Assembly (NCBI GenBank): GCA_035555855.1
Contig: DATMGD010000002.1
Span: 1-64,000, forward strand
Direction of reading: 5' to 3'
From: Palsa-892 sp035555855
Lineage (GTDB): Bacteria; Pseudomonadota; Alphaproteobacteria; Rhizobiales; Xanthobacteraceae
DNA length: 64,000 nucleotides
Position numbers and translations under genes: made by a program
Notes under the pieces: generated by a model
Database searches by the model: none
Told to the model about the DNA's origin: nothing
Seen by the model: the letters and a program-made list of their open reading frames with translations, nothing else
Part shown: piece by piece, positions 39,865-48,401 of the stretch
Numbering within the stretch: position 1 is the stretch's first letter
How the letters are laid out: each line of letters opens with the position of its first letter

Positions 39865-42345
39865 ATGCGTCTTTTCATGCGGTTCTTGGGATTCATGTTC
39901 GCGCTCGGCGCGATCATGTTCATTGTCGGCGCCGTCGGCGTGACGATGGTGATCTATCACTACAACAAGGACCTCCCGGACTATACGGCGCTCCAGAAAT
40001 ACGAGCCGCCGGTCATGACGCGCGTGCATGCCGCCGATGGCTCGCTGCTCGCCGAATACGCCAAGGAGCGCCGTCTTTATATTCCGATCCAGGCGGTGCC
40101 GAAGCTCGTCAAAGAAGCGTTCATCTCGGCGGAAGACAAGAATTTCTACGAGCACGGCGGCATCGACCCGACCGGCATCGCCCGCGCGGTCTGGACCAAT
40201 ATCGAGAACTACGGCAAGCGCCGCCCGCAGGGCGCGTCCACGATCACGCAGCAGGTCGCCAAGAACTTTCTGACCGGCGACGAGAAGTCGATCAACCGCA
40301 AGATCAAGGAGGCGCTGCTCGCCATCCGCATCGAGCGCGCCTATCCGAAGGACAAAATTCTAGAGCTGTACCTGAACGAGATTTATCTCGGTCTCGGCGC
40401 TTACGGTATCGCGGCGGCTTCGCTGATCTATTTCGACAAGTCGGTGCACGAATTGACGACGGAGGAGGCGGCCTATCTCGCGGCGCTTCCCAAGGCGCCG
40501 ACGACGCTGCATCCGTTCCGCCAGCATGACCGCGCGGTCGAGCGCCGGAATTACGTCATCGATCGCATGGTCGAGAACGGCTACATCTCGGCCGAGGAAG
40601 GCAAGCGCGCCCGCAACGCGCCCTTGAAGGTGACGCCGCGCCCGACCGGCGCGCATATCTTCTCCGCCGAATATTTCGCCGAGGAAGTCCGCCGCGAGAT
40701 CTACGATCGCTACGGCGAGAAGAAGCTCTACGAAGGCGGCCTCTCGATCCGCACCACGCTCAACCCGAAACTCCAGGTCATCGCCAAGCGGGCGCTCACC
40801 GACAATCTCGTCAAGTTCGACGAGGCGAAGGGCTGGCGCGGCGCGCCGGCCAATATCGAAATCGCCGGCGACTGGGGTTCCAAGCTCGCCGAGCAGCGCG
40901 CGCTGAACGACATCTCATGGAAGCTCGCGGTGGTGCTCGAAGCCGATGCGGCTTCGGTCAAGATCGGCCTTCAGCCGGGGCGGCTTCCTTCCGGTCAGGT
41001 GTCGAAGGATCGCGAGACCGGCATCATTCCGCTGGATGCCCTGAAGTGGGCGAAGTGGTCGGCCGGTCCCGACAAGGGCAAGGCCATCACCAAGGCGTCG
41101 CAAGTGGTGAAGACGGGCGACGTGATTTACGTCGAACCGCTCACCGGCAAGGACGGCAAGCCGGTCGAGGGCCAGTGGCGCTTGCGGCAGGTGCCGGAAG
41201 TCGAGGGCGCGATCGTCGTGATGGACCCGTGGACGGGCCGCGTGCTCGCGATGTCCGGCGGCTTCTCCTACGATGAGAGCCAGTTCAACCGCGCGACGCA
41301 AGCGATGCGTCAGCCCGGCTCATCCTTCAAGCCGTTCGTTTATGCCGCCGCGCTCGACAACGGCTACACGCCGTCGACCGTCGTGCTCGATGCGCCGATC
41401 GAGATCAGCCAGGGGCCGGGACTCCCGCCGTGGAAACCCGAGAACTACGCCAAGAAATTCTACGGGCCGCAGACGCTCCGCTTCGGCATCGAGCAGTCGC
41501 GTAACGTGATGACGGTTCGGCTCGCGCAGGATATCGGCATGCCGCTCGTCGCCGAATACGTGAAACGGTTCGGCGTCTACGACAACTTGCAGCCAGTGCT
41601 TTCGATGGCGCTCGGCGCCGGCGAGACGACGGTGATGCGCATGGTCGCCGGCTATTCGATGTTCGACAACGGCGGCCGCCTCATCAAGCCGACGCTGATC
41701 GACCGCATTCAGGATCGCTACGGCAAGACGATCTTCCAGCACGACCAGCGCGAATGTCAGGGTTGCGACGCCGACAAGTGGACGAACCAGGCCGAGCCCA
41801 CCATTGTCGACAAGCGCCCCGTCGTGCTCGATCCGATGACCGCCTATCAGGTCACGTCGATCATGGAGGGTGTCGTCCAGCGCGGCACCGCGACGATCAT
41901 GCGCGATCTCAATCGCCCGCTCGCCGGCAAGACCGGCACGACGAACGACGAGAAGGATGTCTGGTTCATCGGCTATACGCCGGAAATGGTTGTCGGTGCC
42001 TACATGGGCTACGACAAGCCGCGCCATCTCGGCCGCGGCGTAAGCGGCGGTCACACAGCGGCGCCGATCGTCAAGGAATTCATGAAGGTCGCGCTCGCCG
42101 ACACGCCGGCGCAGCCATTCCGCGTGCCGCCCGGCATCAAGCTGATCCGCATCAATTCGAAAACGGGTCTGCGCGCCGGACCGAACGACGACCGCGTGAT
42201 CCTCGAGGCGTTCAAGCCCGGCACCGCGCCGCCCGATGCCTATTCGGTGATCGGTCTGTCGGACGACAGCGGTAATCCCTATGGCGGCGGCGTTTCAGCG
42301 GAGTCGCAGCGCCAGATCGGCCGCGGCCCGCACGGGTTGTGGTGA
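39865..42345 (+). CDS. mrcA: Bifunctional penicillin-binding protein 1A
   Basis: 826 residues. One N-terminal membrane span (about 8-30), glycosyltransferase-51 domain (about 55-230) with EDKNFYEHGGIDPTGIARA, GASTITQQVAKNF and KDKILELYLNEIYLG, an OB-like linker, and a transpeptidase domain (about 430-760) with the catalytic SxxK in QPGSSFKPFVYA, SRN in EQSRNVMTV and KTGT in AGKTGTTNDEKD. It polymerises and cross-links peptidoglycan. Length and motifs are normal. An insert with two cysteines near residue 632 (RECQGCDADK) is typical of alphaproteobacterial versions, as far as I can judge. Confidence 0.97.
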   Translation: MRLFMRFLGFMFALGAIMFIVGAVGVTMVIYHYNKDLPDYTALQKYEPPVMTRVHAADGSLLAEYAKERRLYIPIQAVPKLVKEAFISAEDKNFYEHGGIDPTGIARAVWTNIENYGKRRPQGASTITQQVAKNFLTGDEKSINRKIKEALLAIRIERAYPKDKILELYLNEIYLGLGAYGIAAASLIYFDKSVHELTTEEAAYLAALPKAPTTLHPFRQHDRAVERRNYVIDRMVENGYISAEEGKRARNAPLKVTPRPTGAHIFSAEYFAEEVRREIYDRYGEKKLYEGGLSIRTTLNPKLQVIAKRALTDNLVKFDEAKGWRGAPANIEIAGDWGSKLAEQRALNDISWKLAVVLEADAASVKIGLQPGRLPSGQVSKDRETGIIPLDALKWAKWSAGPDKGKAITKASQVVKTGDVIYVEPLTGKDGKPVEGQWRLRQVPEVEGAIVVMDPWTGRVLAMSGGFSYDESQFNRATQAMRQPGSSFKPFVYAAALDNGYTPSTVVLDAPIEISQGPGLPPWKPENYAKKFYGPQTLRFGIEQSRNVMTVRLAQDIGMPLVAEYVKRFGVYDNLQPVLSMALGAGETTVMRMVAGYSMFDNGGRLIKPTLIDRIQDRYGKTIFQHDQRECQGCDADKWTNQAEPTIVDKRPVVLDPMTAYQVTSIMEGVVQRGTATIMRDLNRPLAGKTGTTNDEKDVWFIGYTPEMVVGAYMGYDKPRHLGRGVSGGHTAAPIVKEFMKVALADTPAQPFRVPPGIKLIRINSKTGLRAGPNDDRVILEAFKPGTAPPDAYSVIGLSDDSGNPYGGGVSAESQRQIGRGPHGLW

Positions 42346-42355
42346 GGTTCGTGCC

Positions 42356-42658
42356 TTAGGGCACGTTCGGCCCCTCGCAGGAAATATCCATCGCCGGCGA
42401 TTGCATCTGAACCTGCCGGCAATAGCTGTATTCGGCAGGTGTCAGAGTGGTCCTCGGCTGCGGCACGGGCTGGAGTTGCGTTTGCGGATCCGGCCGGCCG
42501 AAGCGGAAGTCGATGATCGGCCGCTGGCCATATGGATTGTTATTCGGAAACGCGCCGTTGGCCGTTTCGAAATCCGACTGGCCCGGCCATTGATCGACGG
42601 CAAGGGCCGGCGAGATGATGACGGCGCTCAGCATCGCAGCGTAGATTTTTGCTTTCAT
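42356..42658 (-). CDS. Small secreted hypothetical protein
   Basis: 100 residues: signal peptide to about PALA-V, then a mature part rich in Pro, Gln and Asn with two cysteines (YCRQVQMQSPAMDISCEGP). No family recognised. Convergent with mrcA, whose stop is ten bases from this one. The ribosome site is weak, so moderate confidence only. Confidence 0.6.
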   Translation of the reverse strand: MKAKIYAAMLSAVIISPALAVDQWPGQSDFETANGAFPNNNPYGQRPIIDFRFGRPDPQTQLQPVPQPRTTLTPAEYSYCRQVQMQSPAMDISCEGPNVP

Positions 42659-42795
42659 GAGAGGCTTCTATACCGCCACTATGGCGCTGCAAGCAGTCTA
42701 TCCCGGAACGGCTAATGAAACACCAAGGCCAAATCCCCGCCGCGAAAACGGTTTTTAGTATAAGCTGGCGGTGATCTGTAACATGGAGGAGCACG

Positions 42796-43770
42796 ATGGG
42801 CGCCGGAATACGCATCGCGGCGGCCGCGTTCGCAGCCTCCATCTGGTTCGCTTCGGGAGGCGGCATGCAGGCGCAGGAAAAAGGGGCGCAGGATAGAACG
42901 ACCGTCGTACTCGGCACGGCAACGCCTGGCGGCGGTTTCCCGCTCTATGGCGCGGCATTCGCGGAAGCCGTCAACGCGGCGGACCCGACGCTCCATATCG
43001 TCACCAAGAACACCAAGGGCAGCACCGAGAATATTCCGCTTCTCGATGAGGGCATGCTCGATATCGGCCTCGTACAGGGCGAGGCGGCGCATGAAGTGTT
43101 CTTCGGCAAGAAGCCGCGCGACCTGAAGATCATCACCGCGATGTATTCGACCGCCGGAATGTTCGTCGTGCGCGCCGACAGCCCTTACAAGTCGATCAGC
43201 GATCTCGTCGGCAGGCGCGTCGCGTTTGGCGCGCGCGGCTCGGGGCTGGTGATCCTGTCGCGTTTCGTACTCGACGGCCTTGGCCTCGATCAGGATAAGA
43301 GTTTCGCCGCCGTCTATCTCGACCGCGCCGGCGACGGCCCGGCGATGGTGCTGGACGGCAGCGTCGCGGCGCTATGGGGCGGCGGCGTCGGCTGGCCCGG
43401 TTTCACTACGATGACGAAAGCGCCGGGCGGCGCGCGCTTCATTGCGCCGAGCGCAGAGGAGATCAAGCAGATCCGCGAGCGCCACCCGTTCCTCAAAGAA
43501 GTCACGATGCCGGCCAATAGTTATCCGGGGCAGGACAAGGACATTCCATCGGTGGGCTCGTGGAGTTTCGTGCTCGCGGGTCCGAAGCTCGACAACGAAG
43601 TGGCCTATCGGCTTGCGCGCGCGATTCATAAAGCGGAGCCGGCGCTTGGCCAAAAGCTCGCGCAGGCGCGCGAGACGACGATGAAGAACACCGTGCGCGC
43701 CGCGCCGACGCCGGACGCCATTCATTCCGGCGTGCTGCGCTATCTCATCGAGATCAATGCACTGCGTTAA
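42796..43770 (+). CDS. Solitary TAXI-family TRAP substrate-binding protein
   Basis: 324 residues. Signal peptide to about MQA-Q, then a TAXI periplasmic-binding fold: VLGTATPGGGFPLYGAAFAE, GSTENIPLLDEGMLDIGLVQGE, FGARGSGLVILSRFVLDGLG. TAXI proteins usually bring small organic acids or glutamate-like ligands to a fused TRAP permease, but none is adjacent; the only permease lies 13 kb away beside its own binding protein (55147-58074). It is followed within 26 bases by another binding-protein gene. GGAGG precedes the ATG at distance 7-8. Confidence 0.88.
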   Translation: MGAGIRIAAAAFAASIWFASGGGMQAQEKGAQDRTTVVLGTATPGGGFPLYGAAFAEAVNAADPTLHIVTKNTKGSTENIPLLDEGMLDIGLVQGEAAHEVFFGKKPRDLKIITAMYSTAGMFVVRADSPYKSISDLVGRRVAFGARGSGLVILSRFVLDGLGLDQDKSFAAVYLDRAGDGPAMVLDGSVAALWGGGVGWPGFTTMTKAPGGARFIAPSAEEIKQIRERHPFLKEVTMPANSYPGQDKDIPSVGSWSFVLAGPKLDNEVAYRLARAIHKAEPALGQKLAQARETTMKNTVRAAPTPDAIHSGVLRYLIEINALR

Positions 43771-43795
43771 TCAACAACAACATCGGAGGAAACGA

Positions 43796-44575
43796 ATGCG
43801 CGTAGGTTTGCTCGGTAGAACATTGTTGGTTGGCGGCGCGCTGTTTGCCGCCTTGTGGGCGCAGGCCGCGGATGCGGCCGAAATCAGGGTCTATGCCTCG
43901 ATCGCGCTCCGCTCATCGCTGGCTGAAATCGTGCCGGCCTTTGAGCGCGCGAGCGGCAACAAGGTGCATCTTGAGATCACGACTGTCGCGGCGCTTAAAA
44001 AGCGCATCGAGGAAGGCGAGCCGTTCGATGTCGCCGTGCTGACGCCTTCGGCGCTCACCGATCTCGTCAAGACCGGCAAGGTGCAGGAAGGCAGCAGTGC
44101 CGCCGTCGCCCGCTCGGGACTCGGCGTTGGCGTTCGCAAGGGGGCGGCGAAGCCCGACATCTCGACCGTCAACGCGTTCAAGAGCGCTCTCCTGGCGGCA
44201 AAGTCCATCGGCTACACCGACCCTGCGCTCGGCGGCGCGTCGGGCGTCTATACCGGCAAGATGATTCAGGACCTGAAGATGGTGGACGAGCTTAAAAGCA
44301 AAACCGTCCTCACCAAAGGTTCGCCGGGTTTGGCCGAAGCCTTCACCAAGGGCGAAGTGGAGCTTGGCCTCACGCAGATCAGCGAGCTTCTGCCGATGAA
44401 GGATGTCGATGTCGTCGGGCCTTATCCCGCCGACCTCCAGCATTACACCGTGTTCGCGGGCGCGATTGCAGCGGCCACCAAGGAGAAGGCGGCTGGGGAT
44501 GCGTTCCTCAAGACGCTGACCTCGCCTGAGGCCGCAGCGATCTTCAAGGCCAAAGGCCTCGAGCCGGGCGCCTAA
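43796..44575 (+). CDS. Solitary ModA-like periplasmic binding protein
   Basis: 259 residues from ATG 43796 with GGAGGA in front. Signal peptide to about ADA-A, then a molybdate-binding-like (SBP_bac_11) fold: IRVYASIALRSSLAEIVPAF, RIEEGEPFDVAVLTPSALTD, GASGVYTGKMIQDL. Classic ModA has ASLxxxLxxL at the start and binds oxyanions; here the Ser/Thr pattern differs, so another ligand is likely. No ModBC genes follow; the next genes are on the other strand and encode an exporter. Last four bases overlap the permease 3' end. Confidence 0.85.
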   Translation: MRVGLLGRTLLVGGALFAALWAQAADAAEIRVYASIALRSSLAEIVPAFERASGNKVHLEITTVAALKKRIEEGEPFDVAVLTPSALTDLVKTGKVQEGSSAAVARSGLGVGVRKGAAKPDISTVNAFKSALLAAKSIGYTDPALGGASGVYTGKMIQDLKMVDELKSKTVLTKGSPGLAEAFTKGEVELGLTQISELLPMKDVDVVGPYPADLQHYTVFAGAIAAATKEKAAGDAFLKTLTSPEAAAIFKAKGLEPGA

Positions 44576-46095
44576 CTACGCGGCCGCAGCCCGCGCGCGA
44601 CGGCAAGCACCAGCACGCCGGTGGCCGCAGGCAGCAGCGCTAGCGCGCTGCCGCTCGCGACGAGCGCCGCCGTGCCCGCCCACGAGATCGAGGAGAAGGC
44701 TTCGGCGAAGGTTGCGACACGCGAAGAAGTGTGGCGGCGGCGGAAATGCGAACGCTTGGCCTGTGCGCGAAACCAGAGCTGGATCATCGTCGCCGCGATG
44801 ACGGCAACCGTAATGCCGGCGGAGGCAATCAAGGCTTCCATGGGCGATACGAACAGGATCGCGGCAATGAGCGGCGAGAACACCAGCGCGCAGGCCCCCA
44901 GCACCGCTTCGATCTTGCCGCGCACGATGAAGCCCGGCGGCACCGGCGCGGTCGCGACGAGTTCGGGCGCGTCTTCGCCGGAGATCGCAAGCCAGGCGAG
45001 GCCGCCGGCGAGCTGGCCTGCGGCCATGACTAAAACCGGTATCAAGATGACGAGGGCGCCAGCGCCTTCGCCATAGTTGCGCCAAAGCAGAATGGCGGGC
45101 GGCAGCAGATACAGAATTTGCATCAAGGTCTGCGACATCAGCCACGGATCGCGGGCGAGCAGCCGCCATTCCTTGCGCCGCAGCGCGCGGCGCTGCGACT
45201 GGGCGCGGAAGTCCCTCGCGGCCGATTGCCGCCTGCGCTCGAAGGCGATACCGGCGGCAGCGAGCGCATGGTCGCCGAAGCGCGGCGCGAAGATCACGAC
45301 CGCCGCGAACAGGAGTGCCATACTGATGAGAAATACGATGGCAAGCGCGTGGATATCGCCGAGCATGGCGCGCGCCGGCCACCATATGAAGCTCGTAACA
45401 TCCGGCAGATGTGCCGCGAGTGCATCCGATTGCAGGAACGTAAAGCGCGAGAGATTGCCGTAGGAAAGGATCGCCCCGACCTGCAAGCCGATGACGAAAG
45501 CAGCGCCGATGATGGCGGCGACGACTTGCGCGATCAGCCGCGTGCGTCGTGCACCGATGGTGCGAAACAGCGCGACAGTGAAGCCGACGGCAAGCGCGGC
45601 GGAAGCCGCGCCCATCGACAGCACCACACCGTAAGCCGACAGCCAGCGCGCGCCGTGCCAGAAGGCCATCACATTGATGAACGGCCCGGCGAGCAGGAGC
45701 GCCATCATGATCGAGCCTGCCGCCATGATGACGATGCGCAGCGAAAACAATCGGCGCGCCGAAGCGGGCGATGAGAGGATAAGGTCGAGGTCCGAGCGCG
45801 TATAGAATGCGCGCGTCACCGACTCCATCGATTGCGAGATCATCAGCGCAAACGCTAAGAGCGCCGAGCCCGAGATGAAGACGAGCGCGGTCTTCGACGG
45901 GTTCATGCCGATATCGGGCACGTTGCGAAGGCCCAGGAATGCCATCGCATGCATGAACAGCACGAACCCGATGATGCCGATGCCTGCGACATAGGCGCGC
46001 CTGCGCTTACCGCCGGTCAGCATGGCGAGGGCGTCGCGCCAGGCGAGGCGCAATTCGTGCGCCGCAAACCAGAGAGTAGTGGCAGGTGTGTTCAC
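44572..46095 (-). CDS. ABC-2-type transporter permease
   Basis: 507 residues with about 12 hydrophobic segments in two halves separated by a basic hydrophilic stretch (ERRRQSAARDFRAQSQRRAL, about 287-306). The loop FYTRSDLDLILSSPASARRLF is typical of ABC-2 exporter permeases. It overlaps the ATPase gene by four bases (ATGA), so the pair is a two-gene efflux operon. The substrate is unknown; no tailoring or immunity gene helps. Confidence 0.85.
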   Translation of the reverse strand: MNTPATTLWFAAHELRLAWRDALAMLTGGKRRRAYVAGIGIIGFVLFMHAMAFLGLRNVPDIGMNPSKTALVFISGSALLAFALMISQSMESVTRAFYTRSDLDLILSSPASARRLFSLRIVIMAAGSIMMALLLAGPFINVMAFWHGARWLSAYGVVLSMGAASAALAVGFTVALFRTIGARRTRLIAQVVAAIIGAAFVIGLQVGAILSYGNLSRFTFLQSDALAAHLPDVTSFIWWPARAMLGDIHALAIVFLISMALLFAAVVIFAPRFGDHALAAAGIAFERRRQSAARDFRAQSQRRALRRKEWRLLARDPWLMSQTLMQILYLLPPAILLWRNYGEGAGALVILIPVLVMAAGQLAGGLAWLAISGEDAPELVATAPVPPGFIVRGKIEAVLGACALVFSPLIAAILFVSPMEALIASAGITVAVIAATMIQLWFRAQAKRSHFRRRHTSSRVATFAEAFSSISWAGTAALVASGSALALLPAATGVLVLAVARGLRPRS

Positions 46096-46850
46096 GCCGC
46101 CGCCTGTTCCGCAACGAGCGTGAGGAACGTATCTTCGAGCGTTGCCGTACCGCGGGCGCGCACGCGCAACTCTTCCAGCGTGCCTTCGGCGATCAGCTTG
46201 CCATGCGCGATGATGCCGATGCGGTCGGCCATACGCTCGGCGACTTCAAGAATGTGCGTCGTCATGATGACGGTGCCGCCTTCATTGACGCGCTCGCGCA
46301 GCACGCTCTTCACCTGCCGCGCGGAGCCGGCGTCCAAACCGGTCAGCGGCTCGTCGAGAATGATGACTTGCGGGTCGTGCACGAGCGCGCCCGCGAGCGC
46401 CACCTTCTGCCGCATGCCCTTGGAGAAGCCTTCGCAGCGCTCCTGCGCATGCGCCGTGAGCCCAAGCCACCCGAGGAGTTCATGCGCGCGCGCCTGCGCG
46501 GTTTTCGCTTCGACCTGCCAGAGCCCGGCGACGAATTCGAGATACTCAAACGGCGTCAGCTTGTCGTAGATCATCGGCTCGTCCGAGACCCACGCGAGCA
46601 ATCGCTTGGCGGCGACCGGGTCGCTGCGCGCGTCGATCCCGGCGAGGAAAATGTCGCCGGCGTCGGGCGAGAGCAGGCCCGCGACCATGCGAAGCGTCGT
46701 CGTCTTGCCGGCGCCGTTCGGCCCGACAAGCGCGTAGAATTCGCCGCGCTTTACGGTGAGATCGAGGTTATCCACGGCCGGGCGCTCGAAGCGTTTCCGC
46801 AGGCCGCGGATTTCGAGAGCAGGGGCGGAGGCGGGAGATGGCGCGTGCAT
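46092..46850 (-). CDS. ABC exporter ATP-binding protein
   Basis: 252 residues. Walker A GPNGAGKTTTLRM, Q-loop region AWVSDEPMIYDKLTPFEYLEF, signature FSKGMRQKVALAGAL, Walker B VIILDEPLTGLDAG and H-switch TTHILEVAERMADR. It is the ATPase of the ABC-2 permease encoded directly after it. CcmA/DrrA-type in layout; substrate unknown. The start at 46850 is supported by the motif distance. Confidence 0.93.
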   Translation of the reverse strand: MHAPSPASAPALEIRGLRKRFERPAVDNLDLTVKRGEFYALVGPNGAGKTTTLRMVAGLLSPDAGDIFLAGIDARSDPVAAKRLLAWVSDEPMIYDKLTPFEYLEFVAGLWQVEAKTAQARAHELLGWLGLTAHAQERCEGFSKGMRQKVALAGALVHDPQVIILDEPLTGLDAGSARQVKSVLRERVNEGGTVIMTTHILEVAERMADRIGIIAHGKLIAEGTLEELRVRARGTATLEDTFLTLVAEQAAA

Positions 46851-46980
46851 GAGGGTTCCTGTCGCGCCGGAACCCTAGCGCGGGGAAGTTTCCGCGGCGG
46901 TTGTGGCTTCGCTAAAGTTTTAGGGAAATTTGCATTTCCCCCCGAGCTTGCTAAGGAAGCGCCCGCAAGGAAGCAGAATC

Positions 46981-48112
46981 ATGCGCGCGGAAACGCAGAA
47001 AATCGTCGAAGAGATCGAGCAGTCATTCGGGCTGCTGAGGAGGTCGCTTTGACGTCGAACGAGCCGAAAAACGCCTCGCGGAACTGAACGCGCTTGCCGA
47101 AGATCCCAAGCTCTGGGACGACCCGCAGAAAGCCTCGAAGCTCATGCAGGAGCGCACCTCGCTCGGCGAGCAGCTCGAGTCGCTGACCCGCATCGGCCAG
47201 GAACTCAAGGACAACATCGAGCTGATCGAGCTTGGCGAGTCCGAAAAAGACGACAACATCGTCAAGGAAGCCGAGGCGGCGCTCACCAAGCTGCGCGCCG
47301 AGACGGCGCGGCTTCAAGTCGAGGCGCTGCTCTCCGGCGAAGCCGACGCTAACGACACCTATCTGGAAGTCCACGCCGGTGCGGGCGGCACCGAAAGCCA
47401 GGACTGGGCCGAGATGCTCTTGCGCATGTACACGCGCTGGGCACAGGAGCACGGCTTCAAGATCAGCACGCTCGACTATGCCGAAGGCGACGGCGCGGGC
47501 ATCAAGGGCGCGACGCTCGAAATCAAGGGCAAGAACGCCTACGGCTGGCTCAAGACCGAAGCCGGCGTGCATCGTCTCGTGCGCATCTCGCCGTATGACG
47601 CCAACGCGCGGCGCCATACTTCGTTTTCGAGCATCACCGTCTATCCGGTTGTCGATGACGACATCAAAATCGACATTGATGAATCCCAGGTGCGCGTCGA
47701 TACCATGCGCTCGGGCGGCGCGGGCGGCCAGCACGTCAACAAGACGGAGTCCGCCGTCCGCCTCACGCATATTCCGACCGGCATTGCCGTCGTCTCGCAG
47801 GGCGATCGCTCGCAGCACAAGAACCGCGCCGAGGCCTGGCGCATGTTGCGCGCGAAACTCTATGAGCGCGAATTGAAAGCGCGCGAAGAAAAGGCGGCGG
47901 CCGAGCAGGCGGCCAAGACCGATATCGGCTGGGGCCACCAGATCCGCTCCTATGTGCTGCAACCCTATCAGCTCGTGAAAGACCTCCGCACCGGCCACTC
48001 CAGCTCGAGCCCCGACAAGGTGCTCGACGGCGATCTCGATGAATTCATGGAAGCCGAGCTTGCCCGCCGCACCTTCGGCGGCGGCCCGGAGAACGTCGAG
48101 GACGTGGAGTAA
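46981..48112 (+). CDS. prfB: Peptide chain release factor 2, with +1 programmed frameshift
   Basis: Reading begins at ATG 46981 (MRAETQKIVEEIEQSFGLLR), meets an in-frame TGA at 47050-47052 after 23 codons, and must shift +1 to continue DVERAEKRLAEL... to 48112, giving 376 residues. Domain marks: GGQ motif in RSGGAGGQHVNKTESAVRL, anticodon-like SPY (RISPYDANARRHTSF, E. coli has SPF) and LYERELKAREEKAAAEQAA. RF2 reads UGA and UAA. When RF2 is scarce the ribosome waits at the UGA and shifts, so the gene controls its own level. AAGGAAG precedes the start. Confidence 0.96.
47038..47053 (+). promoter_or_regulatory. prfB +1 frameshift site
   Basis: AGGAGG (47038-47043), three bases, then CTT TGA C (47047-47053). 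This is the same order and spacing as the E. coli RF2 site: an internal Shine-Dalgarno, slippery CUU codon, UGA stop and following C. The shift skips T47050 and gives Leu-Asp across the site. Confidence 0.95.
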
Positions 48113-48120
48113 ATTCGTCG

Positions 48121-48126
48121 TATAAT
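48121..48126 (+). promoter_or_regulatory. Consensus -10 box of the small Cys-rich gene
   Basis: TATAAT, a perfect -10 hexamer, sits eight bases past the prfB stop and 26 bases before the next ATG. The -35 position (about 48098) reads GAGGAC, a poor match inside prfB coding sequence. Start of transcription near 48133 would leave a 19-base leader holding GGAGGG. Confidence 0.4.
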
Positions 48127-48151
48127 CTCCCCCGTAGCAACGGAGGGCACG

Positions 48152-48400
48152 ATGAAAAGACTGCTTCTCGGAGCGATTGCGCTACTTCTCCTCGATACGA
48201 ACGCATTTGCCGCACCCGGCACCTGCACCAGCAACAAGAACCGCTGCGCCAGCCATTGCACCGCGCAGGGCGGCTCCAAGATGAATTGGTGCCATGCCGA
48301 CTGCCAGCAACGCTGGGGCGAGTGCATGAATAACGGCCAGTGGCGTTACAGCGATCCCAACGCGCACACCGGCGTCATTAACGGCGTGCAACGGCGTTAG
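48152..48400 (+). CDS. Small secreted six-cysteine protein
   Basis: 82 residues: signal peptide to about AFA-A, then CTSNKNRCASHC, WCHADCQQRWGEC, six cysteines in about 40 residues, and a short polar tail. The spacing suggests three disulfides. No family recognised. A GGAGGG ribosome site precedes the ATG. Convergent with the DUF3829-like gene, whose stop is two bases away. Confidence 0.7.
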   Translation: MKRLLLGAIALLLLDTNAFAAPGTCTSNKNRCASHCTAQGGSKMNWCHADCQQRWGECMNNGQWRYSDPNAHTGVINGVQRR

Positions 48401-48401
48401 T

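Noticed and set aside
47144..48112. prfB starting at the ATG at 47144
   Set aside because: It would lose the N-terminal domain start; the frameshift site and upstream start with ribosome site explain the full protein.
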